From: Bacillota bacterium
Lineage (GTDB): Bacteria; Bacillota; Bacilli; Alicyclobacillales; SLC66
Reading direction: 5' to 3'
NCBI GenBank assembly: GCA_021820825.1
Contig: JAKADD010000072.1
Coordinates: 1 to 9,640, forward strand
DNA: 9,640 nucleotides
Part shown: piece by piece, positions 1-6,651 of the stretch
Layout: each line of letters starts with the position of its first letter
Numbering within the stretch: the first letter of the stretch is position 1
Position numbers and translations under genes: made by a program
Notes under the pieces: model-generated
What the model was told of the DNA's origin: nothing
Seen by the model: only the letters and a program-made list of their open reading frames with translations
Databases searched by the model: none

Positions 1-2
1 AT

Positions 3-34
3 TTAGAGATCATCTGATATTTAGGAGATCATCT
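3..34 (+). promoter_or_regulatory. Direct repeat and ribosome binding site before the first gene
   Basis: Two near-identical copies of TTAG(G)AGATCATCT lie at 3-15 and 21-34, differing by one inserted G. The second copy contains AGGAG at 23-27, 12 bases before the ATG at 40, and so serves as the Shine-Dalgarno sequence. The first copy lacks the extra G and would be a poorer site. This may be a short duplication that created the binding site, or a paired regulator or RNA site. No promoter can be judged because the window begins here. Confidence 0.4.
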
Positions 35-39
35 TACTA

Positions 40-2517
40 ATGGAACACATTCGTACACAGCGAGTTCGGTTATCCAGCGTCAACCTGTTTTGGTTCTCTT
101 TGAGTTTTCAGTCGTCGGTACTTATGACGATTGTCGTGCCCGCTGCTCTGCTTCAGATTGCCGATGTGCAGCACACGATGCTGTTGGCGCACCTGGCTAC
201 TGAGGGAGCGCTGATCGCCATGATCTTACCCCCGTTGGCGGGGGTGTGGTCCGATCGCATGAAGGCTCGCGGCCGGGGGCGGCGCCCGTTGATTCTGTTT
301 GGCGCGGGATTCAACGCCCTCGGGCTGATGGTGATGTTTGCGGCGAACGATCTGCGTTTTCTGATTGTCGGTTTTTTTCTCGTCCTCGTCGGACAGAGCG
401 CTGCAACGGTGGGCTACGAGGCATTGTGGTCCGATGTCATACCAAAAACCGAGCGTGGAAAGTCTTCCGGCTATCGGGGCGTGTCGGCGTTGCTGGGCAC
501 GATCGCGGGTCTGGCAACGTCAGGGATTGCGGGGCCGCACGCCGTTATACATCCTATTTTATTCGCCATTGTGGCGGGGGCTGTGATCACCGTGCTGCTG
601 GTGAATGAGGGAACAGCGATCCCGGAAGAAGAGGCTGATGGGCGGGCATTGGCGGAAGAAACGGCTGACGAGCGACCGCAGCCGATCATCCGCAATTACC
701 GCGACTTTCACAGTGTGTTTGCGGCGCGTTCCCTTGTGGCTTTCGCGATGACGTTGCTGATGACGTTTGTCCTGTACTTTTTGCAGGATGTGCTGCATGT
801 TTCGAATCCCTCACAGGGAACCGCTTTTGTGGCCGCCCTGTCCTTGGTGGGGGCAGTGGTTACGAGCGTTTGGATGGGTCGCGTTGCGGATCGCATGAAA
901 AAGCGCAATTTGGTCGCCCTCTCCGCGCTGCCCATGGCGCTGGCTGCAGGTGGATTCGCGTTTGTGCAGCAGGAGCAGTTCATTTTGTTGTTTGCCATCT
1001 TCTTTGGACTTGGGTATGGGGCGTTTGTATCGACGGACTGGGCGCTCGCGATCGATTCCATTCCCGATCCGGACCGGATCGCGCGCGATCTGGGCGTGTG
1101 GGGGATTGCTTCGTCCCTGCCCAGCGTGCTGGCGCCCGCCGTTGGCGGGTACCTGCTCAGTCGATTCGCGCTCCCGACTGTCGGCTACCGCGTGTTATTC
1201 CTGCTTGCGGCCGCCAGTTTTTTGCTGAGCGCGGCCGTCGTCATGCGCGTGGGTACGCGGCCGCGCTCGCCTTTGTGGACGGTTCCGCTGCGGCTCTTGA
1301 TCGCGAGTGTTGTCTGGTTGTACCTGCGTTTCGCCTATCATATTGAGTTTGTGGGCAGCTTGCCGCTGCGCCGGGGAGCGACGCTGATCGTGTCGAACCA
1401 TCAGCATGATTTGGACGGCATGGTGGCGCCGGCCTGGTTGACACTGGCCGGACCGTGGCGCCATCCGGTCTACTATGCAGCCTCGCAGCGTATGTTTGAA
1501 CCGGGATTTTTGGCTACGCGACTTCCCAAAATCCTGCATCCTCTGTTGTATAGATTGAACGCGGCAGGCTTTTTTCGGGTGTTGGGGGTTCTTCCTATTG
1601 AAAATCAGCCGCTGCTGCGGCCCCTGTCTAGTTTCGGGTATGCAGTGCTAAAAACACAGGGAAATCTCGCGCTTGATGAGGTGTTTATATCTGAGACGCT
1701 GCACGACTTTGACCTCAAGCCAAAAGAGCGTCTGAGCGCTCTTTGGAAGAAACGACACGCACCGGGCGTACTCGCGCGCCGCGTGTCGCTGAAAGCGCTG
1801 CGCGAGCCGTATCGCACCATGGTGCGCACCGCGCAGCGGGCTGAGATCGAAAAACAGATGTACAACCTGAAAGAACGGCTGCGCGAAGGGGGCACGCTGT
1901 ATCTGACGCCAGAGGGACGCTACTCTCTGAGCGGCCGGGTGCAGAGGCTGCGATTGGCCTTTGCGGAGCTGCGACCGCTTGCGGATCGCGTGTACGGGAT
2001 GACGATCAATTACGATCCCTTCCTGCGAAATCAACTGTCGCTGTACGTGCGCCTTGAACACTTTGATTCGGAAATGAATGCGTCATCATGGCTGGCGTCG
2101 CAACGGGTGGTCACGGTCAGTCAGGTGGTGGCCGCCGCCATGTTGAGTTTGCCGGACGTGTTCTCGGAGCAAGATGTGTGTGCTGAGATAGAGCGGCGGG
2201 TGCAGAGATTTCCGGCGTCCGTCTTTGTTGCGGCGGAACTCGTACAGGGTGACAGACCAGTGAAACAATGTCTCCAGGGGATGATTCGAAAAGGCGTCCT
2301 TCAGCGTGAGCATGCGTTCCGTTCTCTAAGCTCGAATCTGACCTGCGGGACCACGCGTGAACTGACGGATTTCCCCGGTGTGACGGACATACTCATGTTT
2401 CTTCAACAGTCGCTGGAAGAGACCCTGGAGGCGTGCCGCGACAAGCTGGAACCGGTGCAGGCGCCTGCCAAGGGGGAGCTTAAAGGCTCGGTTCAACCCA
2501 TGTCGCCGCAGGGATAA
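40..2517 (+). CDS. MFS transporter fused to PlsC-type glycerolipid acyltransferase
   Basis: This is an 825-residue membrane protein with two joined modules. Residues 1 to about 405 form a 12-helix major facilitator domain. The loop motif GVWSDRM (68-74), followed by a basic stretch ending GRRP, and its second-half counterpart GRVADRMKKR (280-289) match MFS motif A. From about 413 the chain becomes a PlsC/LPLAT acyltransferase: the catalytic HX4D motif is H454-D459 within SNHQHDLDG, a motif II-like stretch FFRVLGVLPIEN lies at 511-522, and the PEG motif is P624-G626. About 80 extra residues (roughly 525-605) separate motif II from PEG, so this domain is longer than a simple PlsC. The last 150 residues match nothing I recognise, and the final 20 look disordered. 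Known relatives include LplT (a lysophospholipid flippase) and Aas (acyltransferase plus acyl-ACP synthetase), sometimes fused together; no AMP-binding synthetase domain is present here. I infer coupled transport and acylation of a lysolipid or other acyl acceptor. The start is supported by AGGAG at 23-27. Confidence 0.85.
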   Translation: MEHIRTQRVRLSSVNLFWFSLSFQSSVLMTIVVPAALLQIADVQHTMLLAHLATEGALIAMILPPLAGVWSDRMKARGRGRRPLILFGAGFNALGLMVMFAANDLRFLIVGFFLVLVGQSAATVGYEALWSDVIPKTERGKSSGYRGVSALLGTIAGLATSGIAGPHAVIHPILFAIVAGAVITVLLVNEGTAIPEEEADGRALAEETADERPQPIIRNYRDFHSVFAARSLVAFAMTLLMTFVLYFLQDVLHVSNPSQGTAFVAALSLVGAVVTSVWMGRVADRMKKRNLVALSALPMALAAGGFAFVQQEQFILLFAIFFGLGYGAFVSTDWALAIDSIPDPDRIARDLGVWGIASSLPSVLAPAVGGYLLSRFALPTVGYRVLFLLAAASFLLSAAVVMRVGTRPRSPLWTVPLRLLIASVVWLYLRFAYHIEFVGSLPLRRGATLIVSNHQHDLDGMVAPAWLTLAGPWRHPVYYAASQRMFEPGFLATRLPKILHPLLYRLNAAGFFRVLGVLPIENQPLLRPLSSFGYAVLKTQGNLALDEVFISETLHDFDLKPKERLSALWKKRHAPGVLARRVSLKALREPYRTMVRTAQRAEIEKQMYNLKERLREGGTLYLTPEGRYSLSGRVQRLRLAFAELRPLADRVYGMTINYDPFLRNQLSLYVRLEHFDSEMNASSWLASQRVVTVSQVVAAAMLSLPDVFSEQDVCAEIERRVQRFPASVFVAAELVQGDRPVKQCLQGMIRKGVLQREHAFRSLSSNLTCGTTRELTDFPGVTDILMFLQQSLEETLEACRDKLEPVQAPAKGELKGSVQPMSPQG

Positions 2518-2566
2518 GGCGGAAATCTGCGTTCAGCGAACTGGTATTGTACTTACGATGTTTACG

Positions 2567-2595
2567 TTGACGTTTATTTTATATTAGAGTATTGT
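2567..2595 (+). promoter_or_regulatory. Probable sigma-A promoter for the CBS-domain gene
   Basis: TTGACG at 2567-2572 and TATTGT at 2590-2595 are 17 bp apart in an AT-rich stretch of the 111-bp gap before the gene at 2629. The sequence GTATTGTA occurs at 2544-2551 and again at 2589-2596, where it overlaps the -10 box; it could be a regulator half-site or chance. I see no convincing terminator for the preceding gene, so read-through may add to expression. Confidence 0.5.
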
Positions 2596-2628
2596 ATATC
2601 GTATCCACGTACGGGAGCGTGACATGAG

Positions 2629-3093
2629 ATGGCTACGGCCCAAGACATCATGATTCGCGATGTGATCAGCGTTCGACCCGATATGAGCATTCGAGACATG
2701 CTGCTCCTCTTTGCGGATCGCAAAGTGAGCGGGGTTCCAGTGCTGGAAAACAAGATTCAGCTCGTTGGTATGGTCACGATCGGGGATCTTCTGAAACACC
2801 TGGAGGATCACCAGTCGCATACGGTCGATGTCTTTACATTTGTATTTTTTTATACAGAAAGAAAAGCCTTACCCGAACGCGTTCGGCAGGTCATTGGCGA
2901 GTCCGTTCGTGTGATTATGACGACCCGTCATTTGGTGACGGTGAGCCCCGAGACGGAGATCGACGAGATCGCCGATATTTTTGCCCGGGAACGTTTCAAG
3001 AAGCTGCCTGTCGTCAACGAGCGAAATGAAGTCGTGGGCGTGATCAGCCGTGGGGATCTGATCAGGCATATTGTTCGGAGCATGTTTCAATAG
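2629..3093 (+). CDS. Two-CBS-domain protein
   Basis: This 154-residue soluble protein is made almost entirely of a tandem CBS pair (Bateman module). CBS1 spans about 8-60, with SGVPV at 34-38 and GMVTIGDL at 47-54. CBS2 spans about 97-151, with KLPVV at 125-129 and GVISRGDL at 137-144. A linker of about 35 residues (62-96), partly aromatic (FTFVFFY), lies between them. Stand-alone CBS pairs usually bind adenosine nucleotides or related ligands and act as sensors; the partner cannot be told from sequence. GGGAG at 2613-2617 lies 11 bases before the ATG. An out-of-frame ATG at 2624 ends after nine codons and is not the start. The gene follows the transporter-acyltransferase fusion by 111 bp and has its own likely promoter, so a functional link between the two is only positional. 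Confidence 0.88.
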   Translation: MATAQDIMIRDVISVRPDMSIRDMLLLFADRKVSGVPVLENKIQLVGMVTIGDLLKHLEDHQSHTVDVFTFVFFYTERKALPERVRQVIGESVRVIMTTRHLVTVSPETEIDEIADIFARERFKKLPVVNERNEVVGVISRGDLIRHIVRSMFQ

Positions 3094-3120
3094 TGACAGT
3101 ACCTTGGCAACAGCAATCTT

Positions 3121-3141
3121 CGCCATAGTTCATCCATGGCG
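3121..3141 (+). promoter_or_regulatory. Dyad just upstream of the MerR gene
   Basis: CGCCAT (3121-3126) and ATGGCG (3136-3141) form a perfect 6-bp inverted repeat around a 9-base centre, immediately before the ribosome binding site GAGGAGGG (3145-3152). A possible -35 TTGGCA lies at 3104-3109, but no good -10 follows at 16-20 bp. MerR proteins bind dyads in their own and target promoters, so an autoregulatory site is possible. A short mRNA hairpin near the start site is the alternative. Confidence 0.3.
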
Positions 3142-3163
3142 TTTGAGGAGGGAAACCGCGACG

Positions 3164-3598
3164 ATGAATGTCAGGTTGACGGTGGAGGAAGTCGCAAAAC
3201 GGCTTAAAATCACACCGCGTACTCTTCATTATTATGAAGAAATGGGATTGATCCAGCCTTCCGCTCATACTGAGGGGGGACACCGCCTGTACGATGAAGC
3301 GGCCATCGTCAAACTGCAGTCCATCCGGCAGTTGAAAGATCATCTCGGGTATTCGTTGCTGGAGATTCGTTCGATTCTCGACGCCGAGACCAGTCTGGAG
3401 CGACTCAAATCTTCGTACCTGGGCGATGAGACAAATGAAGAAAAAATGCGGATTCTCGAAGAATCGGTGGAACTCTTGCAAGGAATTGTAGACACAATCG
3501 ACGAGAAACGGGAGAAACTCCACGCGATGCGCGACCAGTATGAAGCGCGTCTCATGAAAGCGCGACGTTTGCGTGCGGAACGTCTATCTGGAGATTGA
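3164..3598 (+). CDS. MerR-family transcriptional regulator
   Basis: This 144-residue protein begins with a typical MerR winged helix-turn-helix: TVEEVAKRLKITPRTLHYYEEMGLI at about 6-30, the wing residues GGHRLYDE at 38-45, and the second helical pair around 46-75. Residues about 92-140 form a charged helix, the usual dimerising coiled coil. It has no separate effector domain and no cysteine, so Cys-based metal or redox sensing as in MerR, ZntR or SoxR is unlikely. The open frame extends upstream to an ATG at 3071, but that adds 31 non-MerR residues overlapping the CBS gene. The ATG at 3164 has GAGGAGGG at 3145-3152 and starts exactly where the family does. It converges with the SDR/MFS operon and may control it or the genes upstream; the target is unknown. 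Confidence 0.9.
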   Translation: MNVRLTVEEVAKRLKITPRTLHYYEEMGLIQPSAHTEGGHRLYDEAAIVKLQSIRQLKDHLGYSLLEIRSILDAETSLERLKSSYLGDETNEEKMRILEESVELLQGIVDTIDEKREKLHAMRDQYEARLMKARRLRAERLSGD

Positions 3599-3632
3599 AG
3601 ATAAAAACTTTACTTGTTGCGTCCATAACAGA

Positions 3633-3649
3633 ATATGAACGTTCCATAT
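3633..3649. repeat. Imperfect AT-rich palindrome between convergent genes
   Basis: In the 81-bp gap between the MerR and MFS stop codons, ATATG-AAC pairs with GTTCCATAT with one bulged C. The stem is weak and no clear T-run follows on either strand, though TCTTCTT lies a few bases downstream on the plus strand. It could act as a poor bidirectional terminator, but I would not call it one firmly. Confidence 0.25.
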
Positions 3650-3679
3650 CATCTTCTTACAGGTGCAGTGTTGCGATGA

Positions 3680-4888
3680 TCATCCTCTTTGCGAAGCTGA
3701 CTGTTCCTTTGCGATAAAAACGAGATAAAACATAAGCCCGAAGGCTAACAATGCCGCGGTTACCCAGAACCCTACGCGATAAGAAGTTCTTTGAATCAGC
3801 CATCCCAACGACGAGTACGCGATCGCCATGCCGCCGTCGAACGCCGTGTAGTATGTTCCAACTGCCTGCCCCCAGCGATCTTGAGGCGTCCGGGCCACCG
3901 CCCAGGTAAGTGTAGCTGGCTGTACGGCTCCGAACCCCAAGCCAAAACAGACGGCGAACACCACCATCCCCAGAAGATCGCGAACTGTGGGTAGCATGAT
4001 CATTCCGACGATCATCAACAGGACACCGGGAATGATGCTGCAGGATTTGCCGCAGCGGTCGTACAGCTTTCCCCAAAGTCCTCGACTGAGCAACAATGTC
4101 AACGCATAGACGATATAAAAGTATGCATAGTCTGACACCCCAAGTACAAGGTGCGTTAATCCTCTGTCTTTGACAAAGGTCGGCAAATAACCGAGAACTC
4201 CAGCATAGGCAAACGTGGCGGTCAGCAGAACAAGCGAAGGAACCACGGCGCGCGGTTCGAGGCGAAAGCTCACGTTGCGCCCGGCGTTTGAGGCCCGACG
4301 CTCGAACCGTTCTCTCACACCATACAGAAAAGCAAGTCCGCTGGCCGCCAGGACGGCGCCCGAGACAAAGAGCCATCCATAGATGTTCCCCCGTGTTACG
4401 TACACACCGAGAAAGGGGCCTACGGCCATCGCTACGTCGGTGAAATTACTGTAGAAACCCATCGCCTCGCCCCGTCGGGAAGGATGCGCCACGTCGCTGA
4501 TCATGGTGGACGCAGCCGTGGTGGCCAGAGCCCACCCAACCCCTTGCACGATGCGCACGGCGATGATCGCGAACAGTGAATCGCTGGCCAAGTACAGGAG
4601 ATTCGCCATCGCCATCAACCCCAATCCGATGGCAAGCGCAGGCTTTCGACCATGCTGATCGAGCAAGGGCCCAATCCACGGTCGAGCGATCACGGCGGTC
4701 AATGTCAGAACCGCCAGGACGAGACCCAAATCACTCATGTTGGCGCCATGCGCCAACACAAAAAATTGAAACGTGGATGTGAGCAGATAAAAACTTGTGA
4801 AAAACAGGAAGCTCACCACGTCCAGCAGCAGATAGTCCCGCGTCCACAAAGGCGCTGTTTGCGGCAACGGATTACGCGGCCTGCCCAT
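3680..4888 (-). CDS. MFS transporter, 12-helix, drug/small-molecule type
   Basis: This 402-residue integral membrane protein has the usual length and hydrophobic pattern of a 12-helix major facilitator carrier. The cytoplasmic loop GPLLDQHGRK (73-82) is a clear motif A, and the second half has its degenerate counterpart, GKLYDRCGK. Long positively charged stretches, including a central loop around RERFERRASNAGR, fit the positive-inside rule. The C-terminus is short and basic. This family contains proton-driven exporters of drugs and metabolites as well as importers; the substrate cannot be assigned. The start has a G-rich ribosome binding site (GGGGGG) seven bases upstream. The gene begins 17 bp after the SDR stop on the same strand, so the two are almost certainly cotranscribed, with the SDR gene first. 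It converges with the MerR gene. Confidence 0.88.
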   Translation of the reverse strand: MGRPRNPLPQTAPLWTRDYLLLDVVSFLFFTSFYLLTSTFQFFVLAHGANMSDLGLVLAVLTLTAVIARPWIGPLLDQHGRKPALAIGLGLMAMANLLYLASDSLFAIIAVRIVQGVGWALATTAASTMISDVAHPSRRGEAMGFYSNFTDVAMAVGPFLGVYVTRGNIYGWLFVSGAVLAASGLAFLYGVRERFERRASNAGRNVSFRLEPRAVVPSLVLLTATFAYAGVLGYLPTFVKDRGLTHLVLGVSDYAYFYIVYALTLLLSRGLWGKLYDRCGKSCSIIPGVLLMIVGMIMLPTVRDLLGMVVFAVCFGLGFGAVQPATLTWAVARTPQDRWGQAVGTYYTAFDGGMAIAYSSLGWLIQRTSYRVGFWVTAALLAFGLMFYLVFIAKEQSASQRG

Positions 4889-4905
4889 CTTCGTTCCCCC
4901 CGAGT

Positions 4906-5658
4906 CTACTCCATCGCCATACCGCCATTGACCGGAATATACGCACCCGTGACAAAGCGACTGTCATCGCCCACACACATTGCAATGGCGTGTGCCACGT
5001 CCTCCGGTTCTGCCACACGACAAAGCGGCGTCATCGCCGCCGTGCGCTGCAGTTGCTCCTCCGGTGCAAAGGTCGTTGCCTCCGTTATTACCAGTCCAGG
5101 TGAAATCACGTTGGCCGTGATGCCCTTGGGACCATACTCCTGCGCCACATAACGCGCGAACTGCGCGAGCGCCGCTTTTGCCGTGCCGTGAGCAGCCATA
5201 CGAATTCCCGGCCGTTTGGCCAAACCACTCGATACATACACGATGCGCCCGTAGCGGTTCTTCTCCATCCATGGCGTCACGGCCTTCGTCATGTAAAAAG
5301 CAGCGCGCATCTCATCGTTCAACTTTTGGGCAAATTCGTCCCAAATCATGTCCGAAATTGGTTTCATGACAAAAGCCATATTTGCATTATTGACCAAGAT
5401 ATCGAGGCTTCCCCAGCGATCCGTCACGTCGCCAACCATTCGTTCAACTTGCTGCGCGTCGCGCACATCCGCGCCAACGGCCAGCGCGGTTCCACCAGTA
5501 GACGTGATGGCGCGAACCACGTCCTCCGCCCGGCTTTGGCGGCCGACATAATTGACGGCGACTTTCGCTCCCCTTGACGCGAGCAATGTCGCCGTTGCAG
5601 CGCCGATACCCCTTCCCCCGCCTGTGACCAAAGCAACTCTACCGGATAGAGCTGACAT
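4906..5658 (-). CDS. SDR-family protein with altered catalytic tetrad
   Basis: This 250-residue protein is a classical short-chain dehydrogenase/reductase in length and fold, and resembles FabG-type 3-oxoacyl reductases. The nucleotide-binding TGGGRGIG is at 12-19, the NNAG-like motif reads NNAN (90-93), the strand before the active site is GRIVYVSSG, and the C-terminus has TGAYIPVNGGM. A gapless hand alignment to E. coli FabG from memory places the tetrad at E116 (usually Asn), S144, H157 (usually the catalytic Tyr) and K161; the local sequence is AAHGTAKAAL instead of AxYxxxKAA. The codon is CAC. Spacing of Ser to His (13) and His to Lys (4) is canonical, so this is not an alignment slip. 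It may be a weak or altered reductase, or a non-catalytic nucleotide-binding protein. The start is supported by AAAGGAGG (5674 to 5667). It is first in an operon with the downstream MFS gene. Confidence 0.9.
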   Translation of the reverse strand: MSALSGRVALVTGGGRGIGAATATLLASRGAKVAVNYVGRQSRAEDVVRAITSTGGTALAVGADVRDAQQVERMVGDVTDRWGSLDILVNNANMAFVMKPISDMIWDEFAQKLNDEMRAAFYMTKAVTPWMEKNRYGRIVYVSSGLAKRPGIRMAAHGTAKAALAQFARYVAQEYGPKGITANVISPGLVITEATTFAPEEQLQRTAAMTPLCRVAEPEDVAHAIAMCVGDDSRFVTGAYIPVNGGMAME

Positions 5659-5700
5659 TGCAACGCCTCCTTTGTTTTTATCAAGCCGCCGTACCTCTGT

Positions 5701-5709
5701 ATCGTACCA
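5701..5709 (-). promoter_or_regulatory. Possible extended -10 for the SDR-MFS operon
   Basis: Read on the minus strand, TGGTACGAT contains TACGAT preceded by the TGn extension. This would start transcription near 5694, about 36 bases before the SDR start codon. No good -35 lies 16-18 bp upstream, which is tolerated with an extended -10. The call is weak. Confidence 0.3.
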
Positions 5710-5937
5710 TACGCAAAACCAGTCATTGTGAGTCGCGCCGTGTTCAGCGGATCGGAGAACCTGTCATACACATCGCTGTACCGAAATCGCGAGATCTGCG
5801 TCACCTGGTATAATCAACCTTATCCTGGCGATTAATGACACAGTTTGGAACGAATGCAGCGGCGGTCACTGTCGTGACAACGGGTGTATCGAGCACTGAA
5901 GTGATACTGTGCGTCCGATGTACGGGCGCAGAAATGA

Positions 5938-5997
5938 TCGCAAATCATAAAGAAAACTCGCAAATTTTATTTCTTCGCCACAACATTTCGGTACAAT
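5938..5997 (+). promoter_or_regulatory. Promoter-like region with 8-bp direct repeat before the HTH gene
   Basis: TACAAT at 5992-5997 is a good -10 box, but the -35 region at the right distance (around 5969-5974) is poor. TCGCAAAT occurs at 5938-5945 and again at 5958-5965, exactly 20 bp apart (about two helical turns) and just upstream of the promoter. That arrangement fits an activator binding tandem sites on one face of the DNA. The regulator is unknown; the adjacent HTH protein is an obvious candidate. Confidence 0.4.
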
Positions 5998-6030
5998 CGA
6001 GATAGTGGAGATAAAGGCAGGTGGTGACCG

Positions 6031-6468
6031 TTGGGCGCGGTTGTCGTAGAAAAAGCGCGTATATTGTTGACGCAGTCGGGCATCGATCAGAGCGCTGAAG
6101 AAACGCAGGAGCGTGCGGCGCAGGAACTCGATTCATTCCAGCGAACCATCGGCAACGATGGGAAAGGCCATCGCATGTCGCGTTGGAACAATTTTGCGAA
6201 GATCGTCAACGCCTTTGGTATGACGTTGGATTTTCTGCTGTTGGGTATCACGCAAGAACCGGATAACGACAGAACGCCGGCGTGCAGAGAACGACTGATG
6301 GCGCTCGAACGATTGTACGACGCCTGCAAAAGTCTCCATAGCGACGAAGGGAGAGCGCGTTTATTTGCCACAATGGAGCTGAGAAAATCCGACGTTGTGT
6401 TTGTGGAGGCCGAGCAGGCCGTGCGCCGTGCGATGGCCGCCATGGCGCGGCTGGACGAGACGGATTGA
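6031..6468 (+). CDS. Small XRE-like helix-turn-helix protein
   Basis: This 145-residue protein begins at TTG, with AGGTGGTGACC (6019-6029) matching the full AGGAGGTGATC ribosome binding consensus at 9 of 11 positions; the core lies six bases from the start. Residues 51-72, RWNNFAKIVNAFGMTLDFLLLG, resemble the last helices of a Cro/C1-type (XRE) DNA-binding domain, where 'LLKIAxALGVSLDELL' is usual. Residues about 7-50 could hold the preceding helices but are divergent. The C-terminal 70 residues are helical and charged, with one cysteine (C85), and match no family I recognise. The next ATG in frame (6175) would remove half the HTH, so the TTG is preferred. A transcriptional regulator is likely, but its target is unknown. 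It is followed by a possible 38-codon ORF and motB on the same strand. Confidence 0.65.
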   Translation: MGAVVVEKARILLTQSGIDQSAEETQERAAQELDSFQRTIGNDGKGHRMSRWNNFAKIVNAFGMTLDFLLLGITQEPDNDRTPACRERLMALERLYDACKSLHSDEGRARLFATMELRKSDVVFVEAEQAVRRAMAAMARLDETD

Positions 6469-6488
6469 ATAAAAACGGGGGGATCGCA

Positions 6489-6605
6489 GTGGCGTTCGGG
6501 AGCAGCAAACTTGGCATGGTGACGAATTTCACCCAGACACTGGCGCCGTATTCGCTGACTGCGATCGTCATGTCGTCAAGCACTTCGAAATCCTTCTATT
6601 TATAA
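6489..6605 (+). CDS. Possible 38-residue small protein
   Basis: A GTG-started frame begins 20 bases after the HTH stop, with a G-rich ribosome binding site (GGGGGGATC at 6477-6485). The product starts MAFGSSKLGMV, has a mildly hydrophobic middle (TLAPYSLTAIVM), and ends SFYL. It is too short to assign, and no homolog comes to mind. For it: start-site quality, placement between two co-directional genes, and an end 46 bases before motB. Against it: small size and lack of any known motif. It could instead be a leader region for motB. Confidence 0.35.
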   Translation: MAFGSSKLGMVTNFTQTLAPYSLTAIVMSSSTSKSFYL

Positions 6606-6606
6606 T
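6601..6606 (+). promoter_or_regulatory. Possible -10 box for motB
   Basis: TATAAT at 6601-6606 overlaps the stop codon of the small ORF and would start transcription about 40 bases before the MotB start codon. No acceptable -35 lies 16-18 bp upstream. I looked for a sigma-D (flagellar) promoter of the form TAAA-N15-GCCGATAT in this gap and found none. Confidence 0.25.
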
Positions 6607-6651
6607 TGGAGGGAACTATCTATATTTTATACCAAAAAAGGAGAATATGCG

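Larger units (their letters stand above)
5675..6030. other. Divergent intergenic region between SDR and HTH genes
   Basis: About 350 bases between the SDR ribosome binding site and the HTH gene hold no convincing gene. There are extended -10-like elements on both strands (minus 5709-5701; plus TGGTATAAT at 5806-5814), a further -10 at 5992-5997, a small hairpin GTCAC/GTGAC at 5865-5878, and an 8-bp direct repeat at 5938-5965. A 56-codon frame (5835-6005) opens downstream of the 5806 element but lacks a ribosome binding site. Confidence 0.5.

Noticed and set aside
3071..3163. Upstream in-frame start for the MerR gene
   Set aside because: It overlaps the end of the CBS gene and adds residues foreign to the family; ATG 3164 has a good ribosome binding site and matches the family start.
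5424..5804. 126-codon minus-strand frame overlapping the SDR start
   Set aside because: It is a different frame from the SDR gene, has no family resemblance, and is a shadow of the SDR coding sequence extended into the intergenic region.
5835..6005. 56-codon plus-strand frame after TGGTATAAT at 5806-5814
   Set aside because: There is no ribosome binding site and no recognisable motif, and the frame runs through the -10 of the HTH gene. A leaderless small protein is possible but unsupported.
6248..6583. 111-codon minus-strand frame opposite the HTH gene
   Set aside because: It is antisense to a better-supported gene, is proline- and serine-rich, and has no motif.
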